From positions 1 through 64,000 of the forward strand of contig NZ_PYBV01000013.1 in the NCBI RefSeq assembly GCF_003205615.1: a DNA stretch of 64,000 bases, given 5' to 3'. A program made the translations under genes and the position numbers. Source of the stretch: Micromonospora arborensis (GTDB lineage Bacteria > Actinomycetota > Actinomycetes > Mycobacteriales > Micromonosporaceae). The number at the start of each line of letters is the position of its first letter. Positions within the stretch are counted from its first letter, which is position 1. Below the pieces are notes generated by a model, which saw only the letters and a program-made list of their open reading frames with translations, ran no database searches and was not told the origin of the DNA. Positions 33,183 through 41,858 of the stretch are shown in pieces.

Positions 33183-34318
33183 CGCCGCGTCCTCGGCACG
33201 GTCAGCTCGATCTCGGTGCCGGCCTCGGGGGCGGACACGATGCGAACCGTCCCGCCCAGCTCGGCCACCCGGCCCCGGATCGACTGGGTCACGCCGAGCC
33301 GGCCCTGAGCGGCCGCCTCGGCCAGCCGGCCGTCCGGAATACCCGGCCCCTCGTCGCGGATCGACACGGTCACCGTCGCCCCCTCGTCCTCGATCAGCAC
33401 CCAGGCCCGCCCGCCGGCGTGCCGCCCCACGTTGTCGAGCGCCGCGCCGGTCGCGGCGGCCAACTCTCCGGCCACCCGTCGAGGCAGCGGCACCGGGGTG
33501 GCCGGGGCGGAGAGCGCCACCGCCGGGGAGGCGTACCGGCCGAGGAGAGTCCGCAGGTCCACTGCGGCGGCCTCGGGGCCGTCCGGGTGCACGGCGGCGG
33601 TCGGGCTGGCGCCGGCGATCAGCGCCCGCAAGGCGACCTCCTGCTCGCCGGCCAGACGGGCCAGCTCGCCGGCCTCGCCGGGCAGGTCAGCGCCACGACG
33701 CTGCACCAGCGCCAGCACCTGGAGCACCGAGTCGTGGATGCCGCGGGCCAGCCGCTCCCGCTCCCGGGTGGCGGCCTCCAGCTCCACCGCGCGTTGCAGC
33801 CGTTCCTCGGCGCTCGCCGCGAGCCGGGCCATGTGCCCGACCACCACTCCGGCGAGCAGCATCAGGATCACCCCGGTGAACGAGGACTGACCTATCCGCT
33901 CCCGGGTGGTCAGGTCCGCGCCGGCGACCAGCAACGCCGCGATCGTGCCGCGCCGGCGGCCACCCGAGACGGCCCAGGCCAGCACCGGGCCGGCCATCCA
34001 GGCCACCCCCATGGTGGGTACGCCGGTGGCGAGCGCCGCCCGACCGACCACCCACGGGGTGGCCAGCACGACGGCCAGCACCACCCCGAGGTCGGCCAGC
34101 AGCAGCGGCCAGCGCCGCCAGGCCGGTCGGGCGTACCCGATCGCGGTCACGCCGGTCCAGATGATCATCACGAGGAGCAGCGTGCCGACGGCGTACGGGT
34201 GGGCGTACCGGTCGGAGTCGCGGATCGCGAGCACGCAGACGTACGCCAGGGACGCCAGCCGGAAAACGGTGAGCGCACGCCACAGCGGCACCTCGAATCC
34301 ACCTGGCGGCGACGGCAT
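33179..34318 (-). CDS. Sensor histidine kinase of a NarL-type two-component system
   Basis: The 379-residue membrane protein has about six hydrophobic helices in its first 170 residues (MacS-like). The HisKA_3 phospho-acceptor is in ERLARGIHDSVLQVL, and the HATPase has AALDNVGRHAGG and SIRDEGPGIP. It phosphorylates the adjacent response regulator. ATG 34318 leaves only a short cytoplasmic tail before the first helix. The signal it senses is not visible from sequence. Confidence 0.9.
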   Translation of the reverse strand: MPSPPGGFEVPLWRALTVFRLASLAYVCVLAIRDSDRYAHPYAVGTLLLVMIIWTGVTAIGYARPAWRRWPLLLADLGVVLAVVLATPWVVGRAALATGVPTMGVAWMAGPVLAWAVSGGRRRGTIAALLVAGADLTTRERIGQSSFTGVILMLLAGVVVGHMARLAASAEERLQRAVELEAATRERERLARGIHDSVLQVLALVQRRGADLPGEAGELARLAGEQEVALRALIAGASPTAAVHPDGPEAAAVDLRTLLGRYASPAVALSAPATPVPLPRRVAGELAAATGAALDNVGRHAGGRAWVLIEDEGATVTVSIRDEGPGIPDGRLAEAAAQGRLGVTQSIRGRVAELGGTVRIVSAPEAGTEIELTVPRTRR

Positions 34319-34438
34319 GGCGGTCAGGATGCCACAACCGGGCCAGTGGCACGGCGAGCAGTGAGTGCGGTTCGGGAAACCCTGACGTACGGTGGAAAAG
34401 CCGCGAAGTACTCCGAGATCCGCCGCCAGGACGGGCCC

Positions 34439-34894
34439 ATGACCAACGCAGATCCGCACGCACCGCGTACGGTTGTGCCCATCGAACCTGCCCTCCTGAT
34501 CGCCGACGCCTTCGACCAGGCCCAGGTGACCGAGATTCGACACTCGGTCACCTCCTGTGCGCACGCCTCCGGGCTCGCCGGCCAACGGCTGGACGACTTC
34601 GTGCTCGCGATCAACGAGTTGATCACCAACGCGGTGCGGCACGGCGGCGGGCGCGGATGGCTGCGGCTCTGGCACGAGTCGAGCCTGCTGGTGTGCGAGG
34701 TCGCCGACCACGGGCGCGGGATCAGCCCACAGCGGTTGGGCGACCGCACTCGGCCGGCCCCGGACACCGCCGGCGGTTGGGGCCTCTGGCTGGCCCGCGA
34801 GCTGACCGACGCCATGGAGGTCGTCACCAGCACCGCCGGCACCACAGTCCGCGTCACCACCGGCCTCACCAGCCCCAACCACACCCCGAACTAA
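34439..34894 (+). CDS. ATP-binding anti-sigma regulatory protein (RsbW-like HATPase)
   Basis: The 151-residue protein has an intact HATPase core: LAINELITNAVRHGG (N-box with glutamate and asparagine), CEVADHGRGI (G1-like) and the lid region TAGGWGLWLARELTD. Unlike the RsbW-like protein at 4330, the key ATP-binding residues are present. It is divergent from the two-component operon. No obvious sigma-factor partner is adjacent. Confidence 0.82.
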   Translation: MTNADPHAPRTVVPIEPALLIADAFDQAQVTEIRHSVTSCAHASGLAGQRLDDFVLAINELITNAVRHGGGRGWLRLWHESSLLVCEVADHGRGISPQRLGDRTRPAPDTAGGWGLWLARELTDAMEVVTSTAGTTVRVTTGLTSPNHTPN

Positions 34895-35010
34895 CCCACC
34901 CCCCCTGCCCCACCCCTCTGCCCCACCCCTCGCCCCGCGCCCCTCGCCCCTCGCCCCGCGCCCCTCGCCCCTCGCCCCGCGCCCCGCGCCCCGCGCCCCC
35001 GCCAACCCCG
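34895..35010. repeat. C-rich tract with 21-bp tandem units
   Basis: Starting at the stop codon of the HATPase gene, the sequence is strongly C-rich and G-poor. Part of it is a tandem repeat of period 21 (34931-34951 and 34952-34972, unit beginning CGCCCCGCGCCCCTC). A 73-nt palindrome follows immediately. C-rich, G-poor RNA is what Rho factor binds, so a Rho-dependent terminator is a reasonable hypothesis. Confidence 0.7.
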
Positions 35011-35083
35011 GCGATCTTGCACTTACTGTTGCGACAAAACCACCCAGACCCGCATATCTCGGGGACAGGAACCGCAAGATCGC
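35011..35083. repeat. 73-nt dispersed palindrome (second GCGATCTTGC copy)
   Basis: The ends GCGATCTTGCACTTACTG and GCAAGATCGC are inverted copies. The left end differs from the element at 28483 only after ~14 nt. It lies after the C-rich tract and just before the convergent prs gene. Confidence 0.75.
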
Positions 35084-35113
35084 GGGCTGGTCGCGGGGAC
35101 GGGGACGGGAGGG

Positions 35114-36052
35114 TTAGGCGAACAGCGCCGAGACGGACTCTCCGTTGTGGATCCGGCGCATGGCTTCGGCCAGGGCAGGGGCCACCGACAGGACCTGCAG
35201 TTTGGGGACCCGCTTGGCGGCCGGGATGGGCACGGTGTTGGTGCAGACGACCTCCAGGACGCCGTCCTGGTCGCTGAGCCGCTGCAACGCGTCACCGGAG
35301 AAGAGCCCGTGCGTGCAGGCGAGCCGGATCGAGCGGACCTTCAGGCCGCGCAGATGCTCCATCAGCTCGACCACCGTGCTGCCCTTGGCGATCTCGTCGT
35401 CCAGCACGATGACGTCCCGGTCGGTCACCTCGCCGATCACCGCGCTGATCTTGACCAGGTCGTCGCTGAACCGCTGCTTCGCCCCGGCCGCGACCGGTGT
35501 GCCGAGCAGCCGGGCGAAGGCCGCCGCCTCCTTGGCGTTGCCCAGGTCGGGCGAGACCACCACGGTGTTGCTCAGGTCGTAGCGCCGGAAGTGGGTGGCC
35601 AACTCCCGCAGCGCGTGCAGGTGATCCACGGGAACGCTGAAGAAGCCGTGCACCTGCGGCGAGTGCAGGGTCATCGCGAGCACCCGGTCCGCCCCGGCCG
35701 ACGTGAGCAGATCGGCGACGAGCCGCGCACCGATCGAGATCCGCGGCGCGTCCTTCTTGTCCGAGCGGGCGTACGCGTAGTGCGGCAACACCACGGTGAT
35801 CCGGCCGGCGGACGCACCCCGCGCGGCGTCGATCATCAGCAGCAGCTCGACCAGGTTCTCCTGTACCGGCGGCACCAACGGTTGGATCAGGAAGACGTCG
35901 CGCTCCCGGCAGTTGGCCTGCAACTGCACTTCCAGGCAGTCGTTCGCGAACCGGGACACCCGCACCGGAAGCAGCGGCACCCCCAGGTGGGTGCAGATCT
36001 CGGCAGCAAGGTCGGGATGGGCAGTTCCACTGAAAACGGCGATGTCGCGCAC
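35114..36052 (-). CDS. prs: Ribose-phosphate pyrophosphokinase-like protein
   Basis: The 312-residue protein is a class I-like PRPP synthase by overall alignment: IAVFSGTAHPDLA at the start, LPHYAYARSDKKD (ATP site), and AAGAKQRFSDD where the flexible KRR loop is expected. However, the PRPP-binding loop, normally DDxIDTGGT, reads DDEIAKGST, so it may be a paralogue with changed activity. GTG 36052 is used. It is divergent from glpK. Confidence in family is high, in catalytic competence lower. Confidence 0.82.
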   Translation of the reverse strand: MRDIAVFSGTAHPDLAAEICTHLGVPLLPVRVSRFANDCLEVQLQANCRERDVFLIQPLVPPVQENLVELLLMIDAARGASAGRITVVLPHYAYARSDKKDAPRISIGARLVADLLTSAGADRVLAMTLHSPQVHGFFSVPVDHLHALRELATHFRRYDLSNTVVVSPDLGNAKEAAAFARLLGTPVAAGAKQRFSDDLVKISAVIGEVTDRDVIVLDDEIAKGSTVVELMEHLRGLKVRSIRLACTHGLFSGDALQRLSDQDGVLEVVCTNTVPIPAAKRVPKLQVLSVAPALAEAMRRIHNGESVSALFA

Positions 36053-36155
36053 GTTCGCACATCGTAGGCGAAGTGGCCGGTGGTGCCCGGCGGCGGGCCG
36101 AATCCGGCCGTGACGCCTGTCGCACCGCGCCGCCGGTCCGGGTACGGTGCTGCGG

Positions 36156-37640
36156 GTGACCCCCCAGTACGTCGCCGCCATCGACCAGGGCACCACCTCC
36201 TCGCGGTGCATCGTCTTCGACCGGGCCGGGGAGATCGTCGCCGTGGCCCAGCGCGAACACCGGCAGATCTTTCCCCAGCCCGGCTGGGTGGAGCACGACG
36301 CCGAGGAGATCTGGGACAACGTCCAGCAGGTGGTCTCCGAGGCGCTGCGGGCCGCCGGCACCGACGCGGCCGGGCTGGCCGCCGTCGGCATCACCAACCA
36401 GCGGGAGACCACAGTCGTCTGGGACCGGGCCACCGGCCGCCCGGTGGCCAACGCCATCGTCTGGCAGGACACCCGGACCGGGCCGCTGCTGCGCGAGCTG
36501 GCTTCGGCGTACGGCGAGGAGCGGTTCCGTACCCGCACCGGCCTGCCGCTGGCCACCTACTTCGCCGGGCCGAAGCTGCGCTGGCTGCTCGACGAGGTCG
36601 ACGGCCTACGCGAGCGCGCCGAGCGCGGCGAGGTGCTCTTCGGCACCATGGACAGCTGGCTCATCTGGAAGCTGACCGGTGTGCACGTCACCGACGTGAC
36701 CAATGCCAGCCGGACCATGCTCATGGACCTCACCACCCTCGACTGGGCCCCGGACCTGCTGGACGCGATGGGCGTTCCGCCGGCGATGCTGCCGGAGATC
36801 CGCTGCTCCGCCGAGGTGTACGGCCACGCCAACGGCGTGCTCGCCGGAGTGCCGGTGGCCAGCGCGCTCGGCGACCAGCAGGCCGCCCTGTTCGGGCAGA
36901 CCTGTTTCCAACCGGGCGAGGCGAAGTGCACCTACGGCACCGGCAGCTTCCTGCTGCTCAACACCGGTGCCAGCCCGGTCCCGTCCACGCACGGCCTGCT
37001 CACCACGGTCGCCTACCGGATCAAGGGCCAACCGCCCGCGTACGCCCTGGAGGGCGCGATCGCGGTCACCGGCTCGCTGGTGCAGTGGTTGCGGGACAAC
37101 CTCGGGTTGATCTCCACCGCCGCGGAGGTGGAGGAGCTGGCACGCACCGTCGACGACAACGGCGGCTGCTACGTCGTACCGGCGTTCTCCGGACTGTTCG
37201 CCCCGCACTGGCGCAGCGACGCGCGCGGCGTGATCGCCGGCCTGACCGGCTACATCACCAAGGGGCACCTGGCCCGGGCGGTGCTGGAGGCATCGGCGTG
37301 GCAGACCCGCGAGGTGGTCGACGCGATGGACGCCGACTCCGACGTGGCGCTGCGCCGACTCCGGGTGGACGGTGGGATGACCGCGAACGGGCTGCTCATG
37401 CAGTTCCTCGCGGACGTGCTCGACGTGCCGGTGGTGCGTTCCCGGATCACCGAGACCACCTGTCTGGGTGCCGCGTACGCGGCCGGTCTGGCGGTCGGTT
37501 TCTGGCCCGATCTGGCCACCCTGCGGGCCCAGTGGCGCTCCGACGCGCAGTGGGAGTCGACGATGGCTCCGGAGCTGCGCGACCGGGAGCTGCACAACTG
37601 GCGCAAGGCCGTGCAGCGCACCCTCGACTGGGTGGAGTGA
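36156..37640 (+). CDS. glpK: Glycerol kinase
   Basis: The 494-residue enzyme phosphorylates glycerol with ATP. FGGY-family signatures are [16 protein letters not shown] near the start, [13 protein letters not shown], and [17 protein letters not shown] in the C-terminal ATPase half. GTG 36156 gives the canonical N-terminus ([11 protein letters not shown]); an in-frame GTG at 36147 would add 3 residues. No aquaporin or glycerol dehydrogenase gene is adjacent. The purC gene is convergent. Confidence 0.95.
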   Translation: MTPQYVAAIDQGTTSSRCIVFDRAGEIVAVAQREHRQIFPQPGWVEHDAEEIWDNVQQVVSEALRAAGTDAAGLAAVGITNQRETTVVWDRATGRPVANAIVWQDTRTGPLLRELASAYGEERFRTRTGLPLATYFAGPKLRWLLDEVDGLRERAERGEVLFGTMDSWLIWKLTGVHVTDVTNASRTMLMDLTTLDWAPDLLDAMGVPPAMLPEIRCSAEVYGHANGVLAGVPVASALGDQQAALFGQTCFQPGEAKCTYGTGSFLLLNTGASPVPSTHGLLTTVAYRIKGQPPAYALEGAIAVTGSLVQWLRDNLGLISTAAEVEELARTVDDNGGCYVVPAFSGLFAPHWRSDARGVIAGLTGYITKGHLARAVLEASAWQTREVVDAMDADSDVALRRLRVDGGMTANGLLMQFLADVLDVPVVRSRITETTCLGAAYAAGLAVGFWPDLATLRAQWRSDAQWESTMAPELRDRELHNWRKAVQRTLDWVE

Positions 37641-37655
37641 CCGCCAGCCCGGCGG

Positions 37656-38513
37656 TCACTCCCAGCGGTTGCCGGTGAGCTTCTCGTAGACGTCGATGTA
37701 GCGCGCCCGGGTCGCCTCGACCACCTCGGCCGGCAGGTCCGGGGCCGGGCTCTGCTTGTCCCAGCCGGTCCCGGTGGCCCAGTCCCGCACGTACTGCTTG
37801 TCGTAGGAGAACTGCACCCGACCCGGCTGGTACGACTCGGCCGGCCAGAACCGCGACGAGTCGGAGGTGAGCAGCTCGTCGGCGAGGACCAGCGTGCCGT
37901 CCGGCGCCCAGCCAAACTCGAGCTTGGTGTCGGCGACCAGGATGCCCCGGTCGGCGGCCAGCTCCGCGCCGCGCCGGTAGACGTCGAGGGTGATCTGCCG
38001 CAGTCGCTCGGCGGTCGCCTCGCCCACCTTGTCCACCATGTCGTCGTACGTGATGGGTTCGTCGTGCTCGCCCATCGGCGCCTTGCTCGACGGCGTGAAG
38101 ATCGGCTCGGGCAGGATCGACGCCTCGCCCAGCCCTCGCGGCAGTGGTACGCCGGAGACGGCGCCGGTCCGCTCGTACTCCCGCAGGCCGCCGCCGGTGA
38201 GGTAGCCGCGAGCGACGCACTCGACCGGGAGCATGTCCAGCCGCTGGCAGCGGATGGCCCGCCCGGCGAACTCGGCGGGCACGTCGGTGGCGGAGATGAC
38301 GTGGTTTGGCACCAGGTCGGCGAGCTGCTCGAACCACCACAGCGAGAGTGCGGTGAGCAGGCGACCCTTGTCCGGGATCGGCGTCGGCAGCGCAACGTCG
38401 TAGATCGAGATGCGGTCCGAGGCGACCAGGATCAGGTCCTCGCCGTCGGCGTAGATATCCCGAGCCTTGCCTGAGTGCAGAAGTTCCACGCGCCCTAGTA
38501 CACCATGTGCCAT
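37656..38513 (-). CDS. purC: Phosphoribosylaminoimidazole-succinocarboxamide synthase
   Basis: This 285-residue enzyme joins aspartate to CAIR in purine synthesis. It has the SAICAR synthetase motifs SGKARDIYADGEDL, VASDRISIYDVALPTPIPDKG, LDMLPVECVARGYLTGGG and DTKLEFGWAPDG. ATG 38513 is chosen from the family start. It ends 16 bp from glpK on the opposite strand. Confidence 0.95.
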   Translation of the reverse strand: MAHGVLGRVELLHSGKARDIYADGEDLILVASDRISIYDVALPTPIPDKGRLLTALSLWWFEQLADLVPNHVISATDVPAEFAGRAIRCQRLDMLPVECVARGYLTGGGLREYERTGAVSGVPLPRGLGEASILPEPIFTPSSKAPMGEHDEPITYDDMVDKVGEATAERLRQITLDVYRRGAELAADRGILVADTKLEFGWAPDGTLVLADELLTSDSSRFWPAESYQPGRVQFSYDKQYVRDWATGTGWDKQSPAPDLPAEVVEATRARYIDVYEKLTGNRWE

Positions 38514-38628
38514 CGGAGTGCCCGATTCGACCACCCCACCCGGGGGGTGACCGGACGGACGTTGACACCTTCGTGCGCCGCCTGCGTGAATGGTCCGACC
38601 CACGACCCCGCAGGTCCAGGAGAGCCCC

Positions 38629-39960
38629 GTGCCCGTTGTTCGACCCCCGATCGACCGCCTCGGCGCCGACCCGGGCCGGCGCCGACTGCTCACCGCGCTA
38701 CTCGGTGCGCCCCTGCTCGCGTCCGGTGGGCTGGCGGGATGCAGCGACGGCGCCGCCACGTCGACGCAGAACGGGCCGATCGAGCTGTCGGTCTTCTGGT
38801 GGGGTGGCGCCAAGCGGGCCGAACTCACCGAGAAGGCGCTGCGGCTCTACTCGGAACGGAACCCGCGGGTCACCTTCCGGGTCACCTGGCAGGGTGCCGA
38901 CGGCTACTACGACCGACTGGCCTCGCAGGCGGTCGGTGGAAACGTCCCGGACCTGATCCAGATCGACGACGCGATGCTGACCGAGTACACCCAACGCCAG
39001 ATTCTCCTCGACCTCACCGACCGGGTCGCCGACCACCACCTGGATCTGCGGGGCCTGTCGGAGGGCCTGATCCGCTACGGCACGGTGGAGGGGCGGACGA
39101 TGGCGGTGGCCGCCGGGCAGACCCACGCCGCCGTGGTCTTCAACCGGGACCTGCTGCGGGAGCTGCGAGTGCCGGAGCCACGCGGTGGAATGACCTGGGC
39201 CGAGTACGTCTCCTGGGCGGAACAGGTCACCGAGGCCAGCGACGGCCAGGTGGCCGGCACCATCGACGCGTCCGGTGACTACCGGGCGCTCTGGCTCTGG
39301 CTGCGCTCGCAGGGCGGCGAGTTCTACCGGGGCAACCAGCTCGGTTTCGGCGCGGACGAGCTGATCGGGTGGTTCGAGCTGTGGCAGCGGGCCCGCAGTG
39401 GACGGGCTACGCCGGGCGCGGCGCTGGTCGAGCAGGCCGACAGTGGAGAGCCGGCGCGGCAGCTGGTGGTGACCGGGTTGACCGCCGCGTCCTTCGCCTG
39501 GTCGCACCAACTGCCGGAGCTGCAACGACTCACCAAGTCCGAGTTGGGCATCGTCGGTCTCCCCGGCCCGCCGGGCGCCCAGTGGGCACGGGCGTCGATG
39601 TACTGGTCAGCGTTCCGAGGAACCCGCCACCCGGACGTGGTCACCGACGTGATCAACTTCTTGACCACCAACGGTGAGGTCGGCACCGTCCTCGGCCACG
39701 AGCGTGGGCTGAACGCCAGTCTTCCGGTCCGTCGCTACGCCGAGGGCAGCATCACCGACCCGGCCCAGAAGCGGGTCGCCGCGTTCGGCGCCAGCATCGA
39801 CGACCTGCTCGGGCCCGCACCGGCGCCACCGCCCAAGGGGCACCCCAAGGTACGCACCCTGCTGGTCACCGCCGCCGAACGCATCCGCGTCAGGCGCGAC
39901 GGCACCCGTGAGGCCACCGCGCGCTTCCTGTCCCAGGCCATCGCGGCCCTCGCGGTGTGA
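38629..39960 (+). CDS. Extracellular solute-binding protein (ABC sugar-type lipoprotein)
   Basis: The 443-residue protein has a signal peptide with a twin-arginine-like GRRRLLTALLGAP and the lipobox LAGC, so it is probably exported and lipid-anchored. The mature part follows the family-1 (MalE-like) fold, with ELSVFWWGGAKRAELTEKAL and GADGYYDRLASQAVGGNVPD. GTG 38629 has an AGGAGA SD. No permease or ATPase genes of an ABC system are adjacent, so its transporter partner is elsewhere. The substrate is probably a sugar but is not determined. Confidence 0.87.
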   Translation: MPVVRPPIDRLGADPGRRRLLTALLGAPLLASGGLAGCSDGAATSTQNGPIELSVFWWGGAKRAELTEKALRLYSERNPRVTFRVTWQGADGYYDRLASQAVGGNVPDLIQIDDAMLTEYTQRQILLDLTDRVADHHLDLRGLSEGLIRYGTVEGRTMAVAAGQTHAAVVFNRDLLRELRVPEPRGGMTWAEYVSWAEQVTEASDGQVAGTIDASGDYRALWLWLRSQGGEFYRGNQLGFGADELIGWFELWQRARSGRATPGAALVEQADSGEPARQLVVTGLTAASFAWSHQLPELQRLTKSELGIVGLPGPPGAQWARASMYWSAFRGTRHPDVVTDVINFLTTNGEVGTVLGHERGLNASLPVRRYAEGSITDPAQKRVAAFGASIDDLLGPAPAPPPKGHPKVRTLLVTAAERIRVRRDGTREATARFLSQAIAALAV

Positions 39961-40017
39961 GCACCGGCGGCCGGCCGGGGGCCGGCCGCTGGTGACCTGT
40001 CGTTGCCTTTCGGCCGA

Positions 40018-40269
40018 TCAGCGGGGCGGACCGCCCCGGCGGTTGCGGGTCAGCCGCAGCACCAGGAACACGATGATCGCGACCACCACCAGGCAGCAGA
40101 GCAGGCCGAGGACACCGAAGCCGCCACCGCTGCGTCGCCGCCGCGCGGCCTCCACCACCAGCTCGCCGGTGCCCGTGGACGCCCACGCCGCGACGGGCAC
40201 GAAGACCGCCAGTACGACCGCACCGAGGACGGCGCTCAGCCGGCCCCACCACTTACCAAAAGAAGACAT
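40018..40269 (-). CDS. Small membrane protein, unknown
   Basis: From ATG 40269 the protein has 83 residues with two hydrophobic helices (AVLGAVVLAVFVPVAAWA and GVLGLLCCLVVVAIIVFLV) separated by a short Arg-rich loop. It has no recognisable motif. A longer ORF from 40314 is possible but lacks a good SD. Confidence 0.65.
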   Translation of the reverse strand: MSSFGKWWGRLSAVLGAVVLAVFVPVAAWASTGTGELVVEAARRRRSGGGFGVLGLLCCLVVVAIIVFLVLRLTRNRRGGPPR

Positions 40270-40660
40270 GTGCCCATCTTCGCCGAAGGGCGCAACCGGG
40301 GCACGTCGGTCCACACCGAATCATGGGATCGGAAAGCTCGATGCCGGTGAGCCGCCGACGAGACAGTCCACTCGCCGGCACCTCGACGTACGAGGCTTCC
40401 GGACAGGGTGGCAGATCACGCGCTGCCCCACCGGGAGCCTCGTCCTCAATCGAGCATCGACAGGCGCTGACCGTCAGCCCTGCCGTCCACCGATCCATAC
40501 CGAGCCCTTGCCCGGACCAGCCCGGCCGACCAGATCGTGCCGTTCGACTTCGACCATGTCGGGTCACCGGTAACGGTGACTGCTGGCCGCAGATCCGTAG
40601 CTCCAGCGGCCCGCCAAGGTGAAGGAACCAATACCAGTAGACGAACGAATGCGCCCGAAA
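40270..40660. other. Region without a convincing gene beside the tRNA cluster
   Basis: Base composition is visibly less GC-rich than the flanking coding DNA. Overlapping ORFs on both strands lack SD sequences and family motifs, and I call none of them. It lies downstream of the tRNA genes (in their transcription direction), where integrated elements often leave remnants, but I found no repeat of the tRNA 3' end. Confidence 0.5.
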
Positions 40661-40704
40661 AGGATCAAAGCCCCGTCCCATTATCGGGGCGGGGCTTTGA
40701 TCCT
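40661..40704. terminator. Hairpin terminator downstream of tRNA-fMet 1
   Basis: AGGATCAAAGCCCCG and CGGGGCTTTGATCCT are perfect 15-bp inverted repeats with a short loop. It lies 12 bp past the tRNA 3' end on the minus strand and is followed by AAGG/CTT sequence rather than a long U-tract. Confidence 0.8.
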
Positions 40705-40715
40705 TACTTCCTTCG

Positions 40716-40789
40716 TAGCGGGGACAGGATTTGAACCTGCGACCTCTGGGTTATGAGCCCAGCGAGCTACCGAGCTGCTCCACCCCGCG
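40716..40789 (-). tRNA. Initiator tRNA-fMet (CAT), copy 1
   Basis: The 74-nt minus-strand sequence folds as a complete cloverleaf: CGCGGGG acceptor, anticodon CAT in CTCATAA, and TTCAAAT in the T-loop. It is an initiator because pair 1-72 is mismatched (C1, U72) and the anticodon stem has three consecutive G-C pairs (GGG/CCC). CCA is not encoded. It is identical to the second copy 140 bp away. Confidence 0.95.
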
Positions 40790-40800
40790 TCGACTGGTTA

Positions 40801-40830
40801 ACCTTAACCCATCCGTCCCGGCGATGATCA
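40801..40830 (-). promoter_or_regulatory. Promoter candidate of tRNA-fMet copy 1
   Basis: TAAGGT (-10, 40806-40801) lies 11 nt before the mature 5' end, and TGATCA (-35 position, 40830-40825) is 18 bp upstream. The second tRNA copy has TACGGT at exactly the same distance, which supports the -10 call. Confidence 0.5.
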
Positions 40831-40874
40831 GCGGGGGGTCCACAACCACTGCGGACGCCCGCGCCCAGGAATGT

Positions 40875-40912
40875 CGAAAGCCCGCCTCCGATAATCCGGA
40901 GACGGGCTTTCG
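40875..40912. terminator. Hairpin between the two tRNA genes
   Basis: CGAAAGCCCGCCTCCG and CGGAGACGGGCTTTCG pair over 16 positions with one mismatch. It separates the two tRNAs, so they are probably two transcription units. Confidence 0.8.
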
Positions 40913-40929
40913 AACTGGTGTTTCTCTCG

Positions 40930-41003
40930 TAGCGGGGACAGGATTTGAACCTGCGACCTCTGGGTTATGAGCCCAGCGAGCTACCGAGCTGCTCCACCCC
41001 GCG
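40930..41003 (-). tRNA. Initiator tRNA-fMet (CAT), copy 2
   Basis: Identical in sequence to the copy at 40716-40789, same orientation, with its own promoter-like sequence and a hairpin downstream. Two identical initiator genes in tandem suggests a recent duplication of gene plus control region. Confidence 0.95.
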
Positions 41004-41014
41004 TCGGCTCGTTA

Positions 41015-41044
41015 ACCGTAGCGCACCACCCCCGGGCACCGCAA
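41015..41044 (-). promoter_or_regulatory. Promoter candidate of tRNA-fMet copy 2
   Basis: TTGCGG (-35, 41044-41039) and TACGGT (-10, 41020-41015) with an 18-bp spacer; the -10 is 11 nt upstream of the mature 5' end, as for copy 1. Confidence 0.5.
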
Positions 41045-41087
41045 AACGACATCCGAATCCACCGGAACGCGGTCCGGCACACCGAGG

Positions 41088-41360
41088 TCAGTCAAGCCAG
41101 GCCTCGATGGCGGCGACCGCTCGGCGACTGTCCGCGTCGACCTGTGTCCGCGGGCTGGACCCGGTCTCCCAGCCGATCTCCCAGAGGACGGTCACGACGT
41201 CGCCGACCCGGATCACCCGAACCAACCGGACCTCGTCTCCGCCGGTCGGGTCGCCGTTGATGTCCAGATTCGGCCTCCGCGTCTCGAGCAGCACCGACTC
41301 GTCGCCGTACCCGTCGCTGCCGAGCAGGCGCTGATACATCTCACCAAGTTCACGCGACAT
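41088..41360 (-). CDS. Hypothetical protein downstream of a sigma factor
   Basis: The 90-residue protein (MSRELGEMYQRLLGSDGYGD start) has no recognised domain, no membrane segment, and a mix of acidic and hydrophobic residues (VRLVRVIRVGDVVTVLWEIGW forms beta-like strands). ATG 41360 overlaps the sigma-factor reading frame by 11 bp, so the two are translationally linked; it may be the C-terminal part of a SigE-type partner protein. Function unknown. Confidence 0.6.
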   Translation of the reverse strand: MSRELGEMYQRLLGSDGYGDESVLLETRRPNLDINGDPTGGDEVRLVRVIRVGDVVTVLWEIGWETGSSPRTQVDADSRRAVAAIEAWLD

Positions 41361-41858
41361 CAGTGGGCTCCAATTCCACGCTGGCGAGATCGGGCAGCAA
41401 CGCGGCGAGCCGCGACCGGCCGCGGGACAGCCAGGACTTCACCGTGCCGACGGGCACGCCGACCTCACGGGCGATCTCTTCCACCGACATGTCGAACAGG
41501 TAGTGCAGAGCCAACGCCTGCCGGTGGTTCGCCGGCACCTGGCGCAGAGCCTGAAGCAGCAGCACGCTGTCCTCACTGGGCGGCCCGACCGCCGGTGGCG
41601 GCCCCGCCAACCGCAGCGCCCCGCGCAAGGTGCGCAACCGACGCCACCGATCGGTCGCCAACCGGGACACCACCAGCCGCAACCACGCCTCCGGCGCAGG
41701 ATGCGCCGACAGTCGCCCCCAATGCCGCCAGGCCCGGGTGTACGCCTCCTGCACCAGATCCTGCGCTCACTGTGGTCACCGGCCACCGCATAGCCGTACC
41801 TCGCCATCCGCCGCGAAGTGCTGCGGTAGAACTCATCGAAGCTCTGCGCGTCCCGCAC
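41350..41858 (-). pseudogene. ECF sigma factor, SigE family, with frameshift
   Basis: The N-terminal part (41858 to ~41766) reads RDAQSFDEFYRSTSRRMARYGYAVAGDHSE. The rest (~41766 to 41350) continues in another frame with DLVQEAYTRAWRHWG and the region 4 sequence MSVEEIAREVGVPVGTVKSW. Joining them by inserting a single G near 41766 (GAGGCGCAG instead of GAGCGCAG) restores the expected AGDHSEAQDLVQEAY. The gene is therefore disrupted by a one-base deletion, or this is a sequencing error. GTG 41858 has a perfect GGAGG SD. Confidence 0.8.

Noticed and set aside
40270..40660. Integrated element or att site next to the tRNA genes
   Set aside because: No integrase, no repeat of the tRNA 3' end and no phage-like gene; only a change in base composition.
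40731..41334. Two plus-strand ORFs beginning MNLRPLGYEPSELPSC
   Set aside because: They are translations of the antisense strand of the two tRNA-fMet genes; the identical peptide starts come from identical tRNA sequence.
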